Assembly: GCA_004134995.1 (NCBI GenBank)
Contig: REGP01000002.1
Coordinates: 1,054,001-1,118,000, forward strand
Length of the DNA: 64,000 nucleotides
Reading direction: 5' to 3'
Source of the DNA: Oxalobacteraceae bacterium CAVE-383
GTDB lineage: Bacteria > Pseudomonadota > Gammaproteobacteria > Burkholderiales > Burkholderiaceae_D
A program made the position numbers and the translations under genes. This document shows, in pieces, positions 44,346 to 53,189 of this stretch (positions are counted from its first letter, which is position 1; each line of letters starts with the position of its first letter). The notes beneath the pieces were generated by a model. It was not told the DNA's origin. It saw nothing but the letters and a program-made list of their open reading frames with translations, and searched no databases.

Positions 44346-44467
44346 GCTGTTGCAAAATGCGGCGAGGCGGGGTGTTGTGCGAAGTGAGGTAAAGGGGGAG
44401 ACGGCCGCAGGCCGGCGGAGGACAGGAACGCAGCACAACGCCCCGCCTCGCCGCATTTTGCAACAGC
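44346..44467. repeat. Palindromic element, copy A (shared 76-base core)
   Basis: Arms 44346-44380 and 44433-44467 are inverted copies of 35 bases with one mismatch (G-T type). The inner 76 bases (44369-44444) match the element at 58597-58720 in opposite orientation at 71 positions, including 42 identical bases in a row. The outermost arm sequences of the two copies differ. An inner hairpin CGGCC-GCA-GGCCG caps the structure. It begins 18 bases after the stop of the alpha/beta-hydrolase gene. Confidence 0.9.
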
Positions 44468-44485
44468 TTCCTATTACCTGGCCGC

Positions 44486-45313
44486 CTATTTTTGCAGGAT
44501 CGCGGCCGAGACCTGGCTCACGACATCGGCTTCGATGCCGTTGTAACCGTGATAGGAATAGGATTCGCAGGGATCGTCCTTGCTTTCGCCGCCGCTGAAT
44601 GTCAGCAACTGTTTGCGCGTCGCATTGGTCAGCTTGTCCATCATCGCCGGCACGCGGGAATAGGCGCAGAACTTGCAGCCGTCGTCCTTGTGATGCGCGA
44701 CGATCACCGGGATGTGCAGGCGGTCCAGTGGCATCGAGGGAACGGGGCGGTCTTTCTTGTCGGTCAGGATGGTCGATGTCAGCACCAGGCCGTCCGGTCC
44801 GTCCGCGCCGCTGCTCAGTTCCGTTGCGACATACGCCGCCGATTGCGTGCCGCGGCTGGTGCCGACCAGCCAGACCGGCACCTTGGCCTGGCTGCGCGCC
44901 CAGGCGATTACCGCCTTGATATCCGTGACGTGTTCCGATGTCTGGCGAAAGCCTTGAAGATAAGGGAAATCCTGACGATCGGACGGCGTGTCGACCACCG
45001 CCACCAGGAAGCCCTGATCGGCGAAAAGCTGGCGCGTGCGCACCAGGAAATTGCCCTTGCCGCGCTTGAGCGTGCCGTCCGGCTGGATGTTCAATCCGCC
45101 GTCGCCGCCGGAGAACAGGATCACGGTTGCTTTCGGCTCCGGCGGCGCCAGCACCACCATGCGCTGCGTGACCCCGGATCGCGTCTGCAGATCGACCACC
45201 TGCTGTGGCGTTTCGGCATAAGCGTTGCCCAGTAATATCAGCATCGCCATGATCGCCAGCGATGCGGCCCAAATCCTGAATGTCACTTTTCCATATGCCG
45301 TCTTCATCTGCAT
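44486..45313 (-). CDS. Exported alpha/beta-hydrolase family protein
   Basis: 275 residues. ATG at 45313 (MQMKTAYGK) lies 7 bases after GGGGAA and is followed by a signal peptide ending GNAYAE; longer readings run into the divergent gnd region. The nucleophile elbow GTSRG (Ser about residue 147), a late Asp region (HHKDDGCKFC) and His in YSYHGYNG form a likely catalytic triad. The CKFC pair could form a disulfide in the periplasm. Substrate unknown. Confidence 0.8.
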   Translation of the reverse strand: MQMKTAYGKVTFRIWAASLAIMAMLILLGNAYAETPQQVVDLQTRSGVTQRMVVLAPPEPKATVILFSGGDGGLNIQPDGTLKRGKGNFLVRTRQLFADQGFLVAVVDTPSDRQDFPYLQGFRQTSEHVTDIKAVIAWARSQAKVPVWLVGTSRGTQSAAYVATELSSGADGPDGLVLTSTILTDKKDRPVPSMPLDRLHIPVIVAHHKDDGCKFCAYSRVPAMMDKLTNATRKQLLTFSGGESKDDPCESYSYHGYNGIEADVVSQVSAAILQK

Positions 45314-45530
45314 GAAATATTCCCCGAGATTTTTAATTGATTTTTGCGGTCCGGATTGCGCTTCGGTATTGCCGTTGGCAATGTAGTCAATTTTAGCGCG
45401 CCCCGTCCAATCTTTACCGATCTTTGCGATTGATTGTTGTGACAGTTTCATGACTTGTCCTGAACGAATCCCGCGGGGCTCTGTCAACATTGATTGTGGC
45501 CGGATTCCGGCGGTATCGAGCGAGGTTCTG

Positions 45531-46559
45531 ATGCAATTAGGCATGATCGGTTTGGGGCGCATGGGCGCGAACATGGTGAAACGGCTGGCCAAGGGCGGGC
45601 ACCAATGCGTGGCGTTCGATCTGCATGAAGCGGCGGTGCAGGCCGTGCTGCAGCCGGGCGTCACCGGCGCCTCGTCGCTGCAGGAGCTGGTCGCCAAACT
45701 GGACAAGCCGCGCGCCATCTGGCTGATGGTGCCGGCGGCGGTGGTGGACAAGGATCTGGAGCTGCTGGCGTCGCTGCTGGATGCCGGCGACATCATCATC
45801 GACGGCGGCAACTCCTATTATCACGACGATATCCGGCGCGGCAAGGCGCTGAAGGCGCAAGGCCTGCATTATCTCGACGTCGGCACCAGCGGCGGCATCG
45901 CCGGCGCCGAGCGCGGCTACTGCCTCATGATCGGCGGCGAAAAGGCGGTCTTCGATCATCTGACGCCGATCTTCAAGACGCTCGCGCCCGGCGCCGGCGC
46001 CGCGCCGCCCACACCGGGCCGCGACCGGGCCGATACCGGCGCCAGCACCGCGGAGCAGGGCTTCCTGCATTGCGGTCCGCAGGGAGCGGGGCATTTCGTC
46101 AAGATGGTGCACAACGGCATCGAATACGGCCTGATGGGCGCCTATGCGGAAGGCATGAACATTTTGCGCAATGCCGACGTCGGCATGCGGCAGCACGAAA
46201 CCGACGCCGAAACCACGCCGCTGCGCAATCCCGAACATTATCAATACCAACTGAATCTTCCCGAGATCGCGGAATTGTGGCGGCGCGGCAGCGTGGTGGG
46301 GTCGTGGCTGCTCGATCTCACGGCCGGCGCGTTGCTCAACGATCCCGCGCTGGGCGGCTATGCGGGCCGGGTTTCCGATTCGGGGGAAGGGCGCTGGACC
46401 GTCGCGGCCGCGATCGACGAATCGGTGCCGGCGCCGATCCTGAGCGCGGCTCTGTATTCGCGTTTCAGCTCGCGCGGCGAATCCGATTTCGCCGACAAGG
46501 TGCTGTCGGCCATGCGGCACGGCTTCGGCGGGCATCTGGAAAAGCCGGCCGCGAAATAG
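45531..46559 (+). CDS. gnd: 6-phosphogluconate dehydrogenase, decarboxylating (short GndA type)
   Basis: 342 residues, the short form of the enzyme (long forms have about 470). It oxidises 6-phosphogluconate to ribulose 5-phosphate. Rossmann start [15 protein letters not shown], the substrate-loop [22 protein letters not shown] and the catalytic segment [15 protein letters not shown] are all present. ATG at 45531 follows GAGG. Together with tkt at 47317 it belongs to the pentose phosphate pathway. Its TAG stop lies at the beginning of a hexamer repeat. Confidence 0.93.
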   Translation: MQLGMIGLGRMGANMVKRLAKGGHQCVAFDLHEAAVQAVLQPGVTGASSLQELVAKLDKPRAIWLMVPAAVVDKDLELLASLLDAGDIIIDGGNSYYHDDIRRGKALKAQGLHYLDVGTSGGIAGAERGYCLMIGGEKAVFDHLTPIFKTLAPGAGAAPPTPGRDRADTGASTAEQGFLHCGPQGAGHFVKMVHNGIEYGLMGAYAEGMNILRNADVGMRQHETDAETTPLRNPEHYQYQLNLPEIAELWRRGSVVGSWLLDLTAGALLNDPALGGYAGRVSDSGEGRWTVAAAIDESVPAPILSAALYSRFSSRGESDFADKVLSAMRHGFGGHLEKPAAK

Positions 46560-46593
46560 CATAAGCATAAGCATGAGCATGAGCATGAGCATG
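46558..46593. repeat. Six hexamer repeats AGCATR starting at the gnd stop codon
   Basis: AGCATA twice then AGCATG four times run exactly from the last bases of the gnd TAG stop into the 66-base gap before the HAD gene. Confidence 0.9.
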
Positions 46594-46625
46594 GACATGG
46601 GCCAATATCCGCGCGGGCGATTTTC

Positions 46626-47306
46626 ATGACCACTCCCGGCCAGATCGTTTTCCTGTTCGACTGCGACAACACGCTGCTCGACAACGACCGCATCCAGGCC
46701 GATCTGCGCGATTATCTGACGCGCGAATTCGGCCAGGCCGAATGCGATCGCTATTGGCGCCTGTTCGAGCAACTGCGGGCGCAGCTCGGCTATGTCGATT
46801 ACCTCGGCGCGGTGCAGCTGTTTCGCGCCGATGCGACCAACAATGCGGCCTTGCTGCAGTTGTCCGCGTTCCTGCTCGACTATCCGTTCGCCGAACGGCT
46901 TTATCCGGGCGCGCTCGACATCGTGGCGCGCGTCGGCGCATGGGGCAAGACGGTGATCCTGTCCGATGGCGACATGGTATTCCAGCCGCGCAAGCTGCAG
47001 CGCTCGGGCTTATGGCAGGCGGTCGGCGGCCGCGTGCTGATTTACATTCACAAGGAAAAAATGCTGGAGGAAATGCAGCGCGCCTACCCTGCCGATCGCT
47101 ACGTCATGATCGACGACAAGCTTTCCATCCTGACGGCAATCAAGGCCATCCTGAAAGAGCGCGTGACGACGGTCTTTCCGCGCCAGGGCCACTATGCCGA
47201 TGAAGCGCTCATGCCGGACAAGGTCGGCCTCTATCCCGCGGCCGATATCAGCATCGACCGCATCGCCGACCTGAAGAGCACCAGCCTCGAACAGTATCTG
47301 CGCTGA
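46626..47306 (+). CDS. HAD-family hydrolase
   Basis: 226 residues. Motif I FLFDCDNTLLDND carries the nucleophile Asp and the acid Asp; motif II VILSDGD; motif III region RKLQRSG; motif IV YVMIDDKLS. A helical cap lies at about 20-85. The class dephosphorylates small phosphorylated metabolites in the cytoplasm. Its place between gnd and tkt hints at a sugar phosphate as substrate, but this is inference. Confidence 0.88.
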   Translation: MTTPGQIVFLFDCDNTLLDNDRIQADLRDYLTREFGQAECDRYWRLFEQLRAQLGYVDYLGAVQLFRADATNNAALLQLSAFLLDYPFAERLYPGALDIVARVGAWGKTVILSDGDMVFQPRKLQRSGLWQAVGGRVLIYIHKEKMLEEMQRAYPADRYVMIDDKLSILTAIKAILKERVTTVFPRQGHYADEALMPDKVGLYPAADISIDRIADLKSTSLEQYLR

Positions 47307-47316
47307 CCGGGCTGCG

Positions 47317-49395
47317 TCATTTCGGCTGCGCGGCCAGTAAGGCGACAGCCCGCTTGCAGACATTCTCCACCGTGTATCCATACTCGCGCATCATCACCCC
47401 GGCATTGGCGGAGGCGCCGAATTTTTCGATCGACAGCACGTCGCCGCGCTCGCCGACATAACGGTGCCAGCCTTGCGCGATGCCGGCCTCGACCGCCATC
47501 CTGGCGCTGCCCGGCATCAATACGCTGTCGCGATAATCCTGCGGCTGCTCGTCGAACAATTCCCAGCACGGCATCGATACGATGCGCGCGTCGATGTTCT
47601 GTTTCAACAACTGCTCGCGCGCGGCCACGATCAGCGTGACTTCGGAGCCGCTGGCAATCAGCGTCAGGGCGGGCTTGCCGCCGGCGGCATCGGCCAGGAT
47701 ATAGGCGCCGCGCCGCAGGCCGTCGGCCGCCGCGAATTCGCCGCGGTCCAGCGTCGGCACGTTCTGCCGCGTCAATACCAGCGCCACCGGGCGGTCGCCG
47801 GCCGCCGCCGCCACGCGCCAGGCGCTGACCGCTTCGTTGGCATCGGCCGGGCGGATCACCAGCAGCTTCGGTATCGCGCGCAGGCTGGCCAGCTGCTCGA
47901 TCGGCTGATGCGTCGGGCCGTCCTCGCCGAGCGCGATGCTGTCATGCGTAAACACATACACCACGTGCAATCCCATCAAGGCCGCCAGCCGGATGGCGGG
48001 ACGCATGTATTCGGAGAACATCAGGAAGGTCGCGCCATACGGCACCATGCCGCCGTGCGCTGCCATGCCGTTCATGATCGATCCCATGGCGTGTTCGCGC
48101 ACGCCGAAGGAAATATTGCGGCCGGCGCGGTTCCAGTCGCCGTTGTTGGATTCCTGTTTGTCCGGGGCAGCGATGCCGTCCGGCTGGAATACGCCCAGGC
48201 CGTTGAGCGCGGTAAAGGTCGAGGGATCGAGATCGGCCGAGCCGCCGGTCAAGGCGGGAAAGCGTCTGGCGACGGCGTTCATGATCTTGCCGGAAGCCAC
48301 CCGCGTCGACACGCCCTTGGCGTCGGCCGGGAATTGCGGCATGTCGGCATCCCAGCCGGCCGGCAGCGACGACGGCCCGGTGCGCAGGCGCTGCCGGAAT
48401 TCGCGGCACAGATCGGGGAACTGTTTTTCGTAGCCGGCAAAGCGCTGCCACCACGCTTCTTCGTTGTGTTCCGCGCCGTCGTTGAGCGCCAGGAAATGCG
48501 CGCGCACTTCTTCCGGCACGATGAACGGCGGCGCTTCGGGCCAGCCCAGCTTGCGCTTGGTGGCGCGCACGCCTTCCTCGCCGAGCGGCGAGCCGTGCGC
48601 CTCGAAGGTGTCCTGTTTCGGCGAGCCGTAGCCCAGATGCGTGCGCACCAGGAGCAGCGACGGCCGCCGGGTTTCGGCCTGCGCCGCGGCGATGGCGCGT
48701 TCGATGCCGGCCAGGTCGTTGCCGTCTTCCACCCATTGCGTATGCCAGCCATAGGCGTCGAAGCGCCCGGCAACATCCTCGGTGAAGGTGACGTCGGTGC
48801 CGGCCGAGAGCGTGACCTGGTTCGCGTCGTACAGATAAATCAGTTTGCCCAGTTGCAGATGGCCGGCCAGCGAGGCGGCCTCGGAGGCGATCCCCTCCAT
48901 CAGATCGCCGTCGCTGACGATGCCATAGGTGAAATGGTCGACCATGGGATAGCCGTCGCGGTTATAGATCCCGGCCAGGTTGGCCTCGGCGATCGCCATG
49001 CCGACGCCGTTGCCGAAGCCCTGCCCCAGCGGGCCGGTGGTGACCTCGACGCCGGGCGTCAGGTTTCTTTCCGGATGGCCGGGGGTGATGCTTTCCCATT
49101 GGCGGAACTGCTGCAGCTGCGCCATCGGCAGGTCATAGCCGGTCATATGCAGCAGGGCGTACAACAGCGCCGAGCCGTGCCCGGCAGACAGCACAAAGCG
49201 GTCGCGATCGAACCATTGGGGATTGGCGGGATGGTGTTTCAGGAAGCGCGTCCACAGCACATAGGCCATCGGCGCGGCGTCCAGCGGCAGGCCCGGATGG
49301 CCGCTATTGGCCTTTTGTACAGCGTCGACGGCCAAAAAACGCAGGGTATTGACCGATAGTTCGTCTATTTCGGAAAAAGGATGCGGGGAATGCAT
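47317..49395 (-). CDS. tkt: Transketolase
   Basis: 692 residues, normal length. The thiamine-diphosphate enzyme moves two-carbon units between pentose-phosphate and glycolytic sugars. Seen: [19 protein letters not shown], the ThDP-binding GDGDLMEG-like segment ([13 protein letters not shown]), [12 protein letters not shown], and the pyrimidine-domain motif [16 protein letters not shown]. The ATG at 49395 ([11 protein letters not shown]) gives the expected N-terminus; an in-frame ATG at 49467 would add 24 residues. Convergent with the HAD gene, 10 bases apart. Confidence 0.97.
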   Translation of the reverse strand: MHSPHPFSEIDELSVNTLRFLAVDAVQKANSGHPGLPLDAAPMAYVLWTRFLKHHPANPQWFDRDRFVLSAGHGSALLYALLHMTGYDLPMAQLQQFRQWESITPGHPERNLTPGVEVTTGPLGQGFGNGVGMAIAEANLAGIYNRDGYPMVDHFTYGIVSDGDLMEGIASEAASLAGHLQLGKLIYLYDANQVTLSAGTDVTFTEDVAGRFDAYGWHTQWVEDGNDLAGIERAIAAAQAETRRPSLLLVRTHLGYGSPKQDTFEAHGSPLGEEGVRATKRKLGWPEAPPFIVPEEVRAHFLALNDGAEHNEEAWWQRFAGYEKQFPDLCREFRQRLRTGPSSLPAGWDADMPQFPADAKGVSTRVASGKIMNAVARRFPALTGGSADLDPSTFTALNGLGVFQPDGIAAPDKQESNNGDWNRAGRNISFGVREHAMGSIMNGMAAHGGMVPYGATFLMFSEYMRPAIRLAALMGLHVVYVFTHDSIALGEDGPTHQPIEQLASLRAIPKLLVIRPADANEAVSAWRVAAAAGDRPVALVLTRQNVPTLDRGEFAAADGLRRGAYILADAAGGKPALTLIASGSEVTLIVAAREQLLKQNIDARIVSMPCWELFDEQPQDYRDSVLMPGSARMAVEAGIAQGWHRYVGERGDVLSIEKFGASANAGVMMREYGYTVENVCKRAVALLAAQPK

Positions 49396-49509
49396 ATAGG
49401 GACTCAGCCTCCGGATTGAATGTGCGGACGGCGCGCAAACTGCGCGCTGAAGTCGATTGACATGCAATCCGGCGCTTTTGTTCAGGCGTCCGGGGCCTTC
49501 TTTACGCCT

Positions 49510-50655
49510 TCACGCGATGCAGGCCGAAATCGGCAGCAGTACGGCCCGGCCGAGGCGGGCGCTGCGCGCGCCGTTCCAGCCGGATTCGGCATCGGGCAGA
49601 TTGGCGTTGTCCTTGAACGGCAGTTCCAGCGTCAGCGACACGCATTTGAAGGTATGGCCGACGTATTTGGAAGCCAGTTTCAGCAGGCTTTCGTTGTATT
49701 TGCCCGACGGATAGCCGACCTGGTCCTGGAAATCGGGGCTGGCGGCCTTGTAATAATCGATGAAGCGTTGTTGCTGTTCCGCCTGGCGGGCGTCGAAGTT
49801 GTCCAGCATTTCGCTGCCGGCGGCGAATACATAAGGCAGGCCCTCGTCGCCGTGCACGTCGAGAAACAGATCGCAGCCGGTTTCGTGCATCTTGCGTTTG
49901 ACGGCGAACACTTCGGGGCTGTATTCCATGCTCGGCGTCATCCATTCGCGGTTCAGGTTGGCGCCGGCCGCGTTGGTGCGCAGATTGCCGCGCACCGAGC
50001 CGTCCGGATTCATGTTCGGCACCACGTAGAACACGGCCCGCTGCAGCAGGGAGCGGGCCAGCGGATCGGCCTCGTCGAGCAGGGCGTCCAGCATGCCCTC
50101 GACAAACCATTCGGCCATGGTTTCGCCGGGATGCTGGCGCGCGATGACCCAGATTTTGCGATCCGCGTCAGGATTGCCGATCTGCAACACATTCAGGTCG
50201 CGGCCGTCGATGGTGTCGACCAGGTGTTCGCTGCGCACCCGCACGGATTTGCCGACCCGGCCCAGCAGCGCCAGGTGGCGTTCCCAGGAATAGGGTTCGA
50301 AATAGGCGTAATACACGCTGTCCGATTCCGGCGTATGCTCGATCGTCAGCACTTCGCCGTCGAACGAGCTTGGAACGCGGAACCAGCGTTCGCGGTCGTA
50401 ACTGGCCACGGCGCGGTAGTTTTCCCAGCCGCGCGGATAGGTGCTCTGGCCGGCGTTGGCGAGGCGGATCTTGCAGGTTTCACCGCGCGCGCCCTGGAGG
50501 CGGAAATAAAACCATTGGGAAAAATCGGCGGCGGAGTCCTTCGGGATATGCAGTTCGATATCGTCGGGCTGTTCGGCGCGCAGCACGGAAATCGCCCCGG
50601 CGTCGAAATTACTGCTGATTTTGATTGGCATTGAAATGTTTTGGTCATGTTTCAT
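49510..50655 (-). CDS. M14-type zinc carboxypeptidase family protein
   Basis: 381 residues. An N-terminal beta-sandwich domain (about 1-115) precedes the M14 domain typical of the cytosolic carboxypeptidase group. Zinc ligands HPGE (RQHPGETMAEWFVEG) and His in LDVHGDEG, the substrate pair NREW, and the catalytic Glu in LTLELPFKDN are visible. The start is uncertain because no ribosome site is clear: 50655 (MKHDQNISMPIK) is used, 50631 or 50679 are alternatives. Substrate unknown; family members trim C-terminal residues, often Glu. Confidence 0.88.
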   Translation of the reverse strand: MKHDQNISMPIKISSNFDAGAISVLRAEQPDDIELHIPKDSAADFSQWFYFRLQGARGETCKIRLANAGQSTYPRGWENYRAVASYDRERWFRVPSSFDGEVLTIEHTPESDSVYYAYFEPYSWERHLALLGRVGKSVRVRSEHLVDTIDGRDLNVLQIGNPDADRKIWVIARQHPGETMAEWFVEGMLDALLDEADPLARSLLQRAVFYVVPNMNPDGSVRGNLRTNAAGANLNREWMTPSMEYSPEVFAVKRKMHETGCDLFLDVHGDEGLPYVFAAGSEMLDNFDARQAEQQQRFIDYYKAASPDFQDQVGYPSGKYNESLLKLASKYVGHTFKCVSLTLELPFKDNANLPDAESGWNGARSARLGRAVLLPISACIA

Positions 50656-50732
50656 GGTTAGAATTGCATGATAGGTCATAATCGCGTTCGGGGTTTCTGG
50701 CACGGATGCACGAAAAGCGCTGAGGGGAAATT

Positions 50733-51995
50733 TTGAAAAAACGTACTGTGTGGCCGCAATTGCGCCTGTCCTGGTGGATCGCGATCGGCGTGGCGGCAAC
50801 GGTGGTGATCACATCCTTGCTGCTGCTGCTGGTGGTTGACCAGTTCGCCCGCAATTACGCCCATCGCGAGGCGGAAGTGCGGCTCAAGCAACTGGCCTGG
50901 CAGATGCGCGAGACGCTCGATCAGAGCATGAAGGAACGCATCGCCGACATCCAGGATCTGTCGCGCCGCGCTCTGGTGCGCAATTTCCCCGAAAATCCGG
51001 CCGGCCTGCGCACCATCCTGACCCAGACCCAGAATGAATTCAACGATTACGCCTGGATCGGCGTCGCCGACGCCACCGGCCGCGTGGTTGCCGGCACCCA
51101 GTCCATGCTGGAGGGCCGCAGCGCGGCCCAGCGGCCGTGGTTTATCGGCGGCCAGAAAGATTTGTACGTCGGCGAATATCGTCCGAACGGCCCGCCGCCG
51201 ATCAAACTGACCCTGCCGTTCGCGGTGCAGCCGGGGTTTGTCGATATTTCCCTGCCGATATTCGATCAGAAGGGCGCGTTCAAGGGCGTGCTGGGCGCGC
51301 ATCTGAGCTGGGCCTGGGCGCGCCAGATGGGGCGCGACCTGTTGAATCCGGTCAATCAGCGCTACAACATGGATATTCTGGTGGTGCGCGACGACGGACT
51401 GGTGCTGCTGGGACCGAAAAAACTGGAAAACACCAAAATCAGCGCCGACAGCCTGACCCGCGCGCGCACCGGCGAGGCCGGCGCGCTGATCGAACTCTGG
51501 AACGACGGCGGCGGCAACGCCACCCGCTACATCACCGGTTATGTCCGCACCGGCATGTGGACCGGGCAGGCCGGCCTGAACTGGTCGATCCTGGTGCGCC
51601 AGCCGGAACGTGTCGCGCTGGCCGATATCCTGGTGCTGGAAAAGCAGATGGTGGTGGTGGCGGTGCTGGGATGCATGCTGTTGATGGCATGCGGCGTCCT
51701 GGTGGCGTACAAGGCGGTGGCGCCGATGAACGCGCTGACCGGCACGATCGAAACGCGCGGCGCCTACGCTGCCGAGGAAGCCGGCATGACGGAAGAGTAT
51801 GTGCCGGCGGGCTGGTCCTATTACGAATTCAACCGGCTTTCGAAGGCGGTCGGCAATCTGCGGAAACACACTTTTGAATCGCCGGCCACGGATCTGGAGC
51901 CGCGCGTCAATGCGCGCGTCGAACAGTTGCGCGAGATGATTGCCGGCCTGCCGCCGGTGGACCCGCATCGCAACCGCGCGCTGTTCAAGGAATAA
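50733..51995 (+). CDS. Membrane sensor with dCache-like domain and no output domain
   Basis: 420 residues, TTG start behind GAGGGG. One membrane helix (about 14-36), a periplasmic double-Cache-like domain (about 40-310: [48 protein letters not shown]), a second helix (about 308-330) and only about 90 cytoplasmic residues. No GGDEF, EAL, kinase or methyl-accepting domain follows, although such sensors normally carry one. Stop is genuine and the next gene starts 20 bases later, so it seems a complete orphan sensor. It may act through a separate partner. Confidence 0.7.
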   Translation: MKKRTVWPQLRLSWWIAIGVAATVVITSLLLLLVVDQFARNYAHREAEVRLKQLAWQMRETLDQSMKERIADIQDLSRRALVRNFPENPAGLRTILTQTQNEFNDYAWIGVADATGRVVAGTQSMLEGRSAAQRPWFIGGQKDLYVGEYRPNGPPPIKLTLPFAVQPGFVDISLPIFDQKGAFKGVLGAHLSWAWARQMGRDLLNPVNQRYNMDILVVRDDGLVLLGPKKLENTKISADSLTRARTGEAGALIELWNDGGGNATRYITGYVRTGMWTGQAGLNWSILVRQPERVALADILVLEKQMVVVAVLGCMLLMACGVLVAYKAVAPMNALTGTIETRGAYAAEEAGMTEEYVPAGWSYYEFNRLSKAVGNLRKHTFESPATDLEPRVNARVEQLREMIAGLPPVDPHRNRALFKE

Positions 51996-52015
51996 TCGAA
52001 AGCGGGATCGACCGA

Positions 52016-52654
52016 ATGTCTTATTGGCTATCGCTGTACCGCTTGCATCCGCGCCTTTTGCTGGCGCTGCTGATCGGCATCGCGGCCGGATTCCTGGCCC
52101 CCGGCGGCTGGGTGCTGCGCCTGCTGATCGGCTGGAACAGCATGGCCTGGCTTTACATGTTCATGATGTGGTCGATGATGCTGCGCGCCGATTCAGGCCG
52201 CGTCGAGCAGCTGGCCGAGGTGGAAGACGAGGGCGCCTATCTGGTGCTGGCCACGATTTGCGTGGCGGCCACCGCCAGCCTGGCGGCGATCGTGCTGGAG
52301 CTGACGGCGCGCGGCGGCAACGACAACCCGCTGCGCTACGGCTTTACCGCGCTTACCCTGCTGGGATCCTGGCTGCTGATCGGCACGGTGTTCACGATGC
52401 ACTATGCCCGCATGTTTTATAACGCCGGCAAGGATGAACGTCCGTTGCGCTTTCCCGATGACGAGGCGCATCCGCATTATTGGGATTTCCTCTATTTTTC
52501 CTTCACCATCGCTGTTGCGGCGCAAACTTCCGATATTTCGGTCCTGACGCGGGCGATGCGCATGGTGGTGCTGGCGCAGTCGGTCATGAGCTATTTCTTC
52601 AATGCCGCCATCCTGGGGCTGTCCATCAATATTGCCGCCGGGCTGATTGCCTGA
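52016..52654 (+). CDS. DUF1345 family membrane protein
   Basis: 212 residues with about five hydrophobic helices. It matches the DUF1345 group: [37 protein letters not shown] and [17 protein letters not shown] are typical, the last resembling a channel-like two-helix segment. Function unknown. It starts 20 bases after the orphan sensor and probably shares its message. Confidence 0.85.
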   Translation: MSYWLSLYRLHPRLLLALLIGIAAGFLAPGGWVLRLLIGWNSMAWLYMFMMWSMMLRADSGRVEQLAEVEDEGAYLVLATICVAATASLAAIVLELTARGGNDNPLRYGFTALTLLGSWLLIGTVFTMHYARMFYNAGKDERPLRFPDDEAHPHYWDFLYFSFTIAVAAQTSDISVLTRAMRMVVLAQSVMSYFFNAAILGLSINIAAGLIA

Positions 52655-52850
52655 CGGACATTTGCGATTTGCTGCCGCGCAGCATCGAAACTGTTCCATT
52701 TTCGTGTAAACGTCTTGTTTTTTGCATCGCGCGGCGTATATTCAAATTACAAAAACGCATTGCTGCAACGCTTTAACGCGTGCAGACAACAGGGCGTAAT
52801 GCGCGACAGCCGGACACAGACCCGGCGCTCAGACGCCACAGGAGACCATC

Positions 52851-53033
52851 ATGACCAAGCTTTTCATGGACAATCTCGCATTATTCATCCCGATGACTTT
52901 GGCTGGCCTGCTGCTGGTCAGCGAAGTCCACTGCGGTACGCGCCTGGTAAAGACTTCAGTGCGGACCTGCGGTGCGGTGTTCGGCCTGCTGGCCGCGCTG
53001 CTGGTGGTGGAAGTACTGCCGCTGCTGATTTAG
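52851..53033 (+). CDS. Small two-helix membrane protein, unknown
   Basis: 60 residues with hydrophobic stretches at about 8-24 and 40-58 (LFIPMTLAGLLLVSEV; CGAVFGLLAALLVVEVLP). CAGGAGACC gives a strong ribosome site, which supports a real gene. No family recognised. The preceding 196 bases contain no other gene. Confidence 0.6.
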   Translation: MTKLFMDNLALFIPMTLAGLLLVSEVHCGTRLVKTSVRTCGAVFGLLAALLVVEVLPLLI

Positions 53034-53189
53034 TGAGCGTTACAGTCTACTAGCAGACAGAATCGTGCGTTGATCCTGCACGCAGTTCACGCGTGCACAA
53101 TGGCATTCAGTTCGCCGCGCCCGCACCGCGGTGTGTGATAATCGTTGCATCCGTTTTTGCCGACTTTTATCGAGACACCCTGCGAGCCG

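Noticed and set aside
45314..45811. N-terminal extension of the alpha/beta-hydrolase
   Set aside because: It would run through the divergent gnd start; the ATG at 45313 has a ribosome site and a proper signal peptide.
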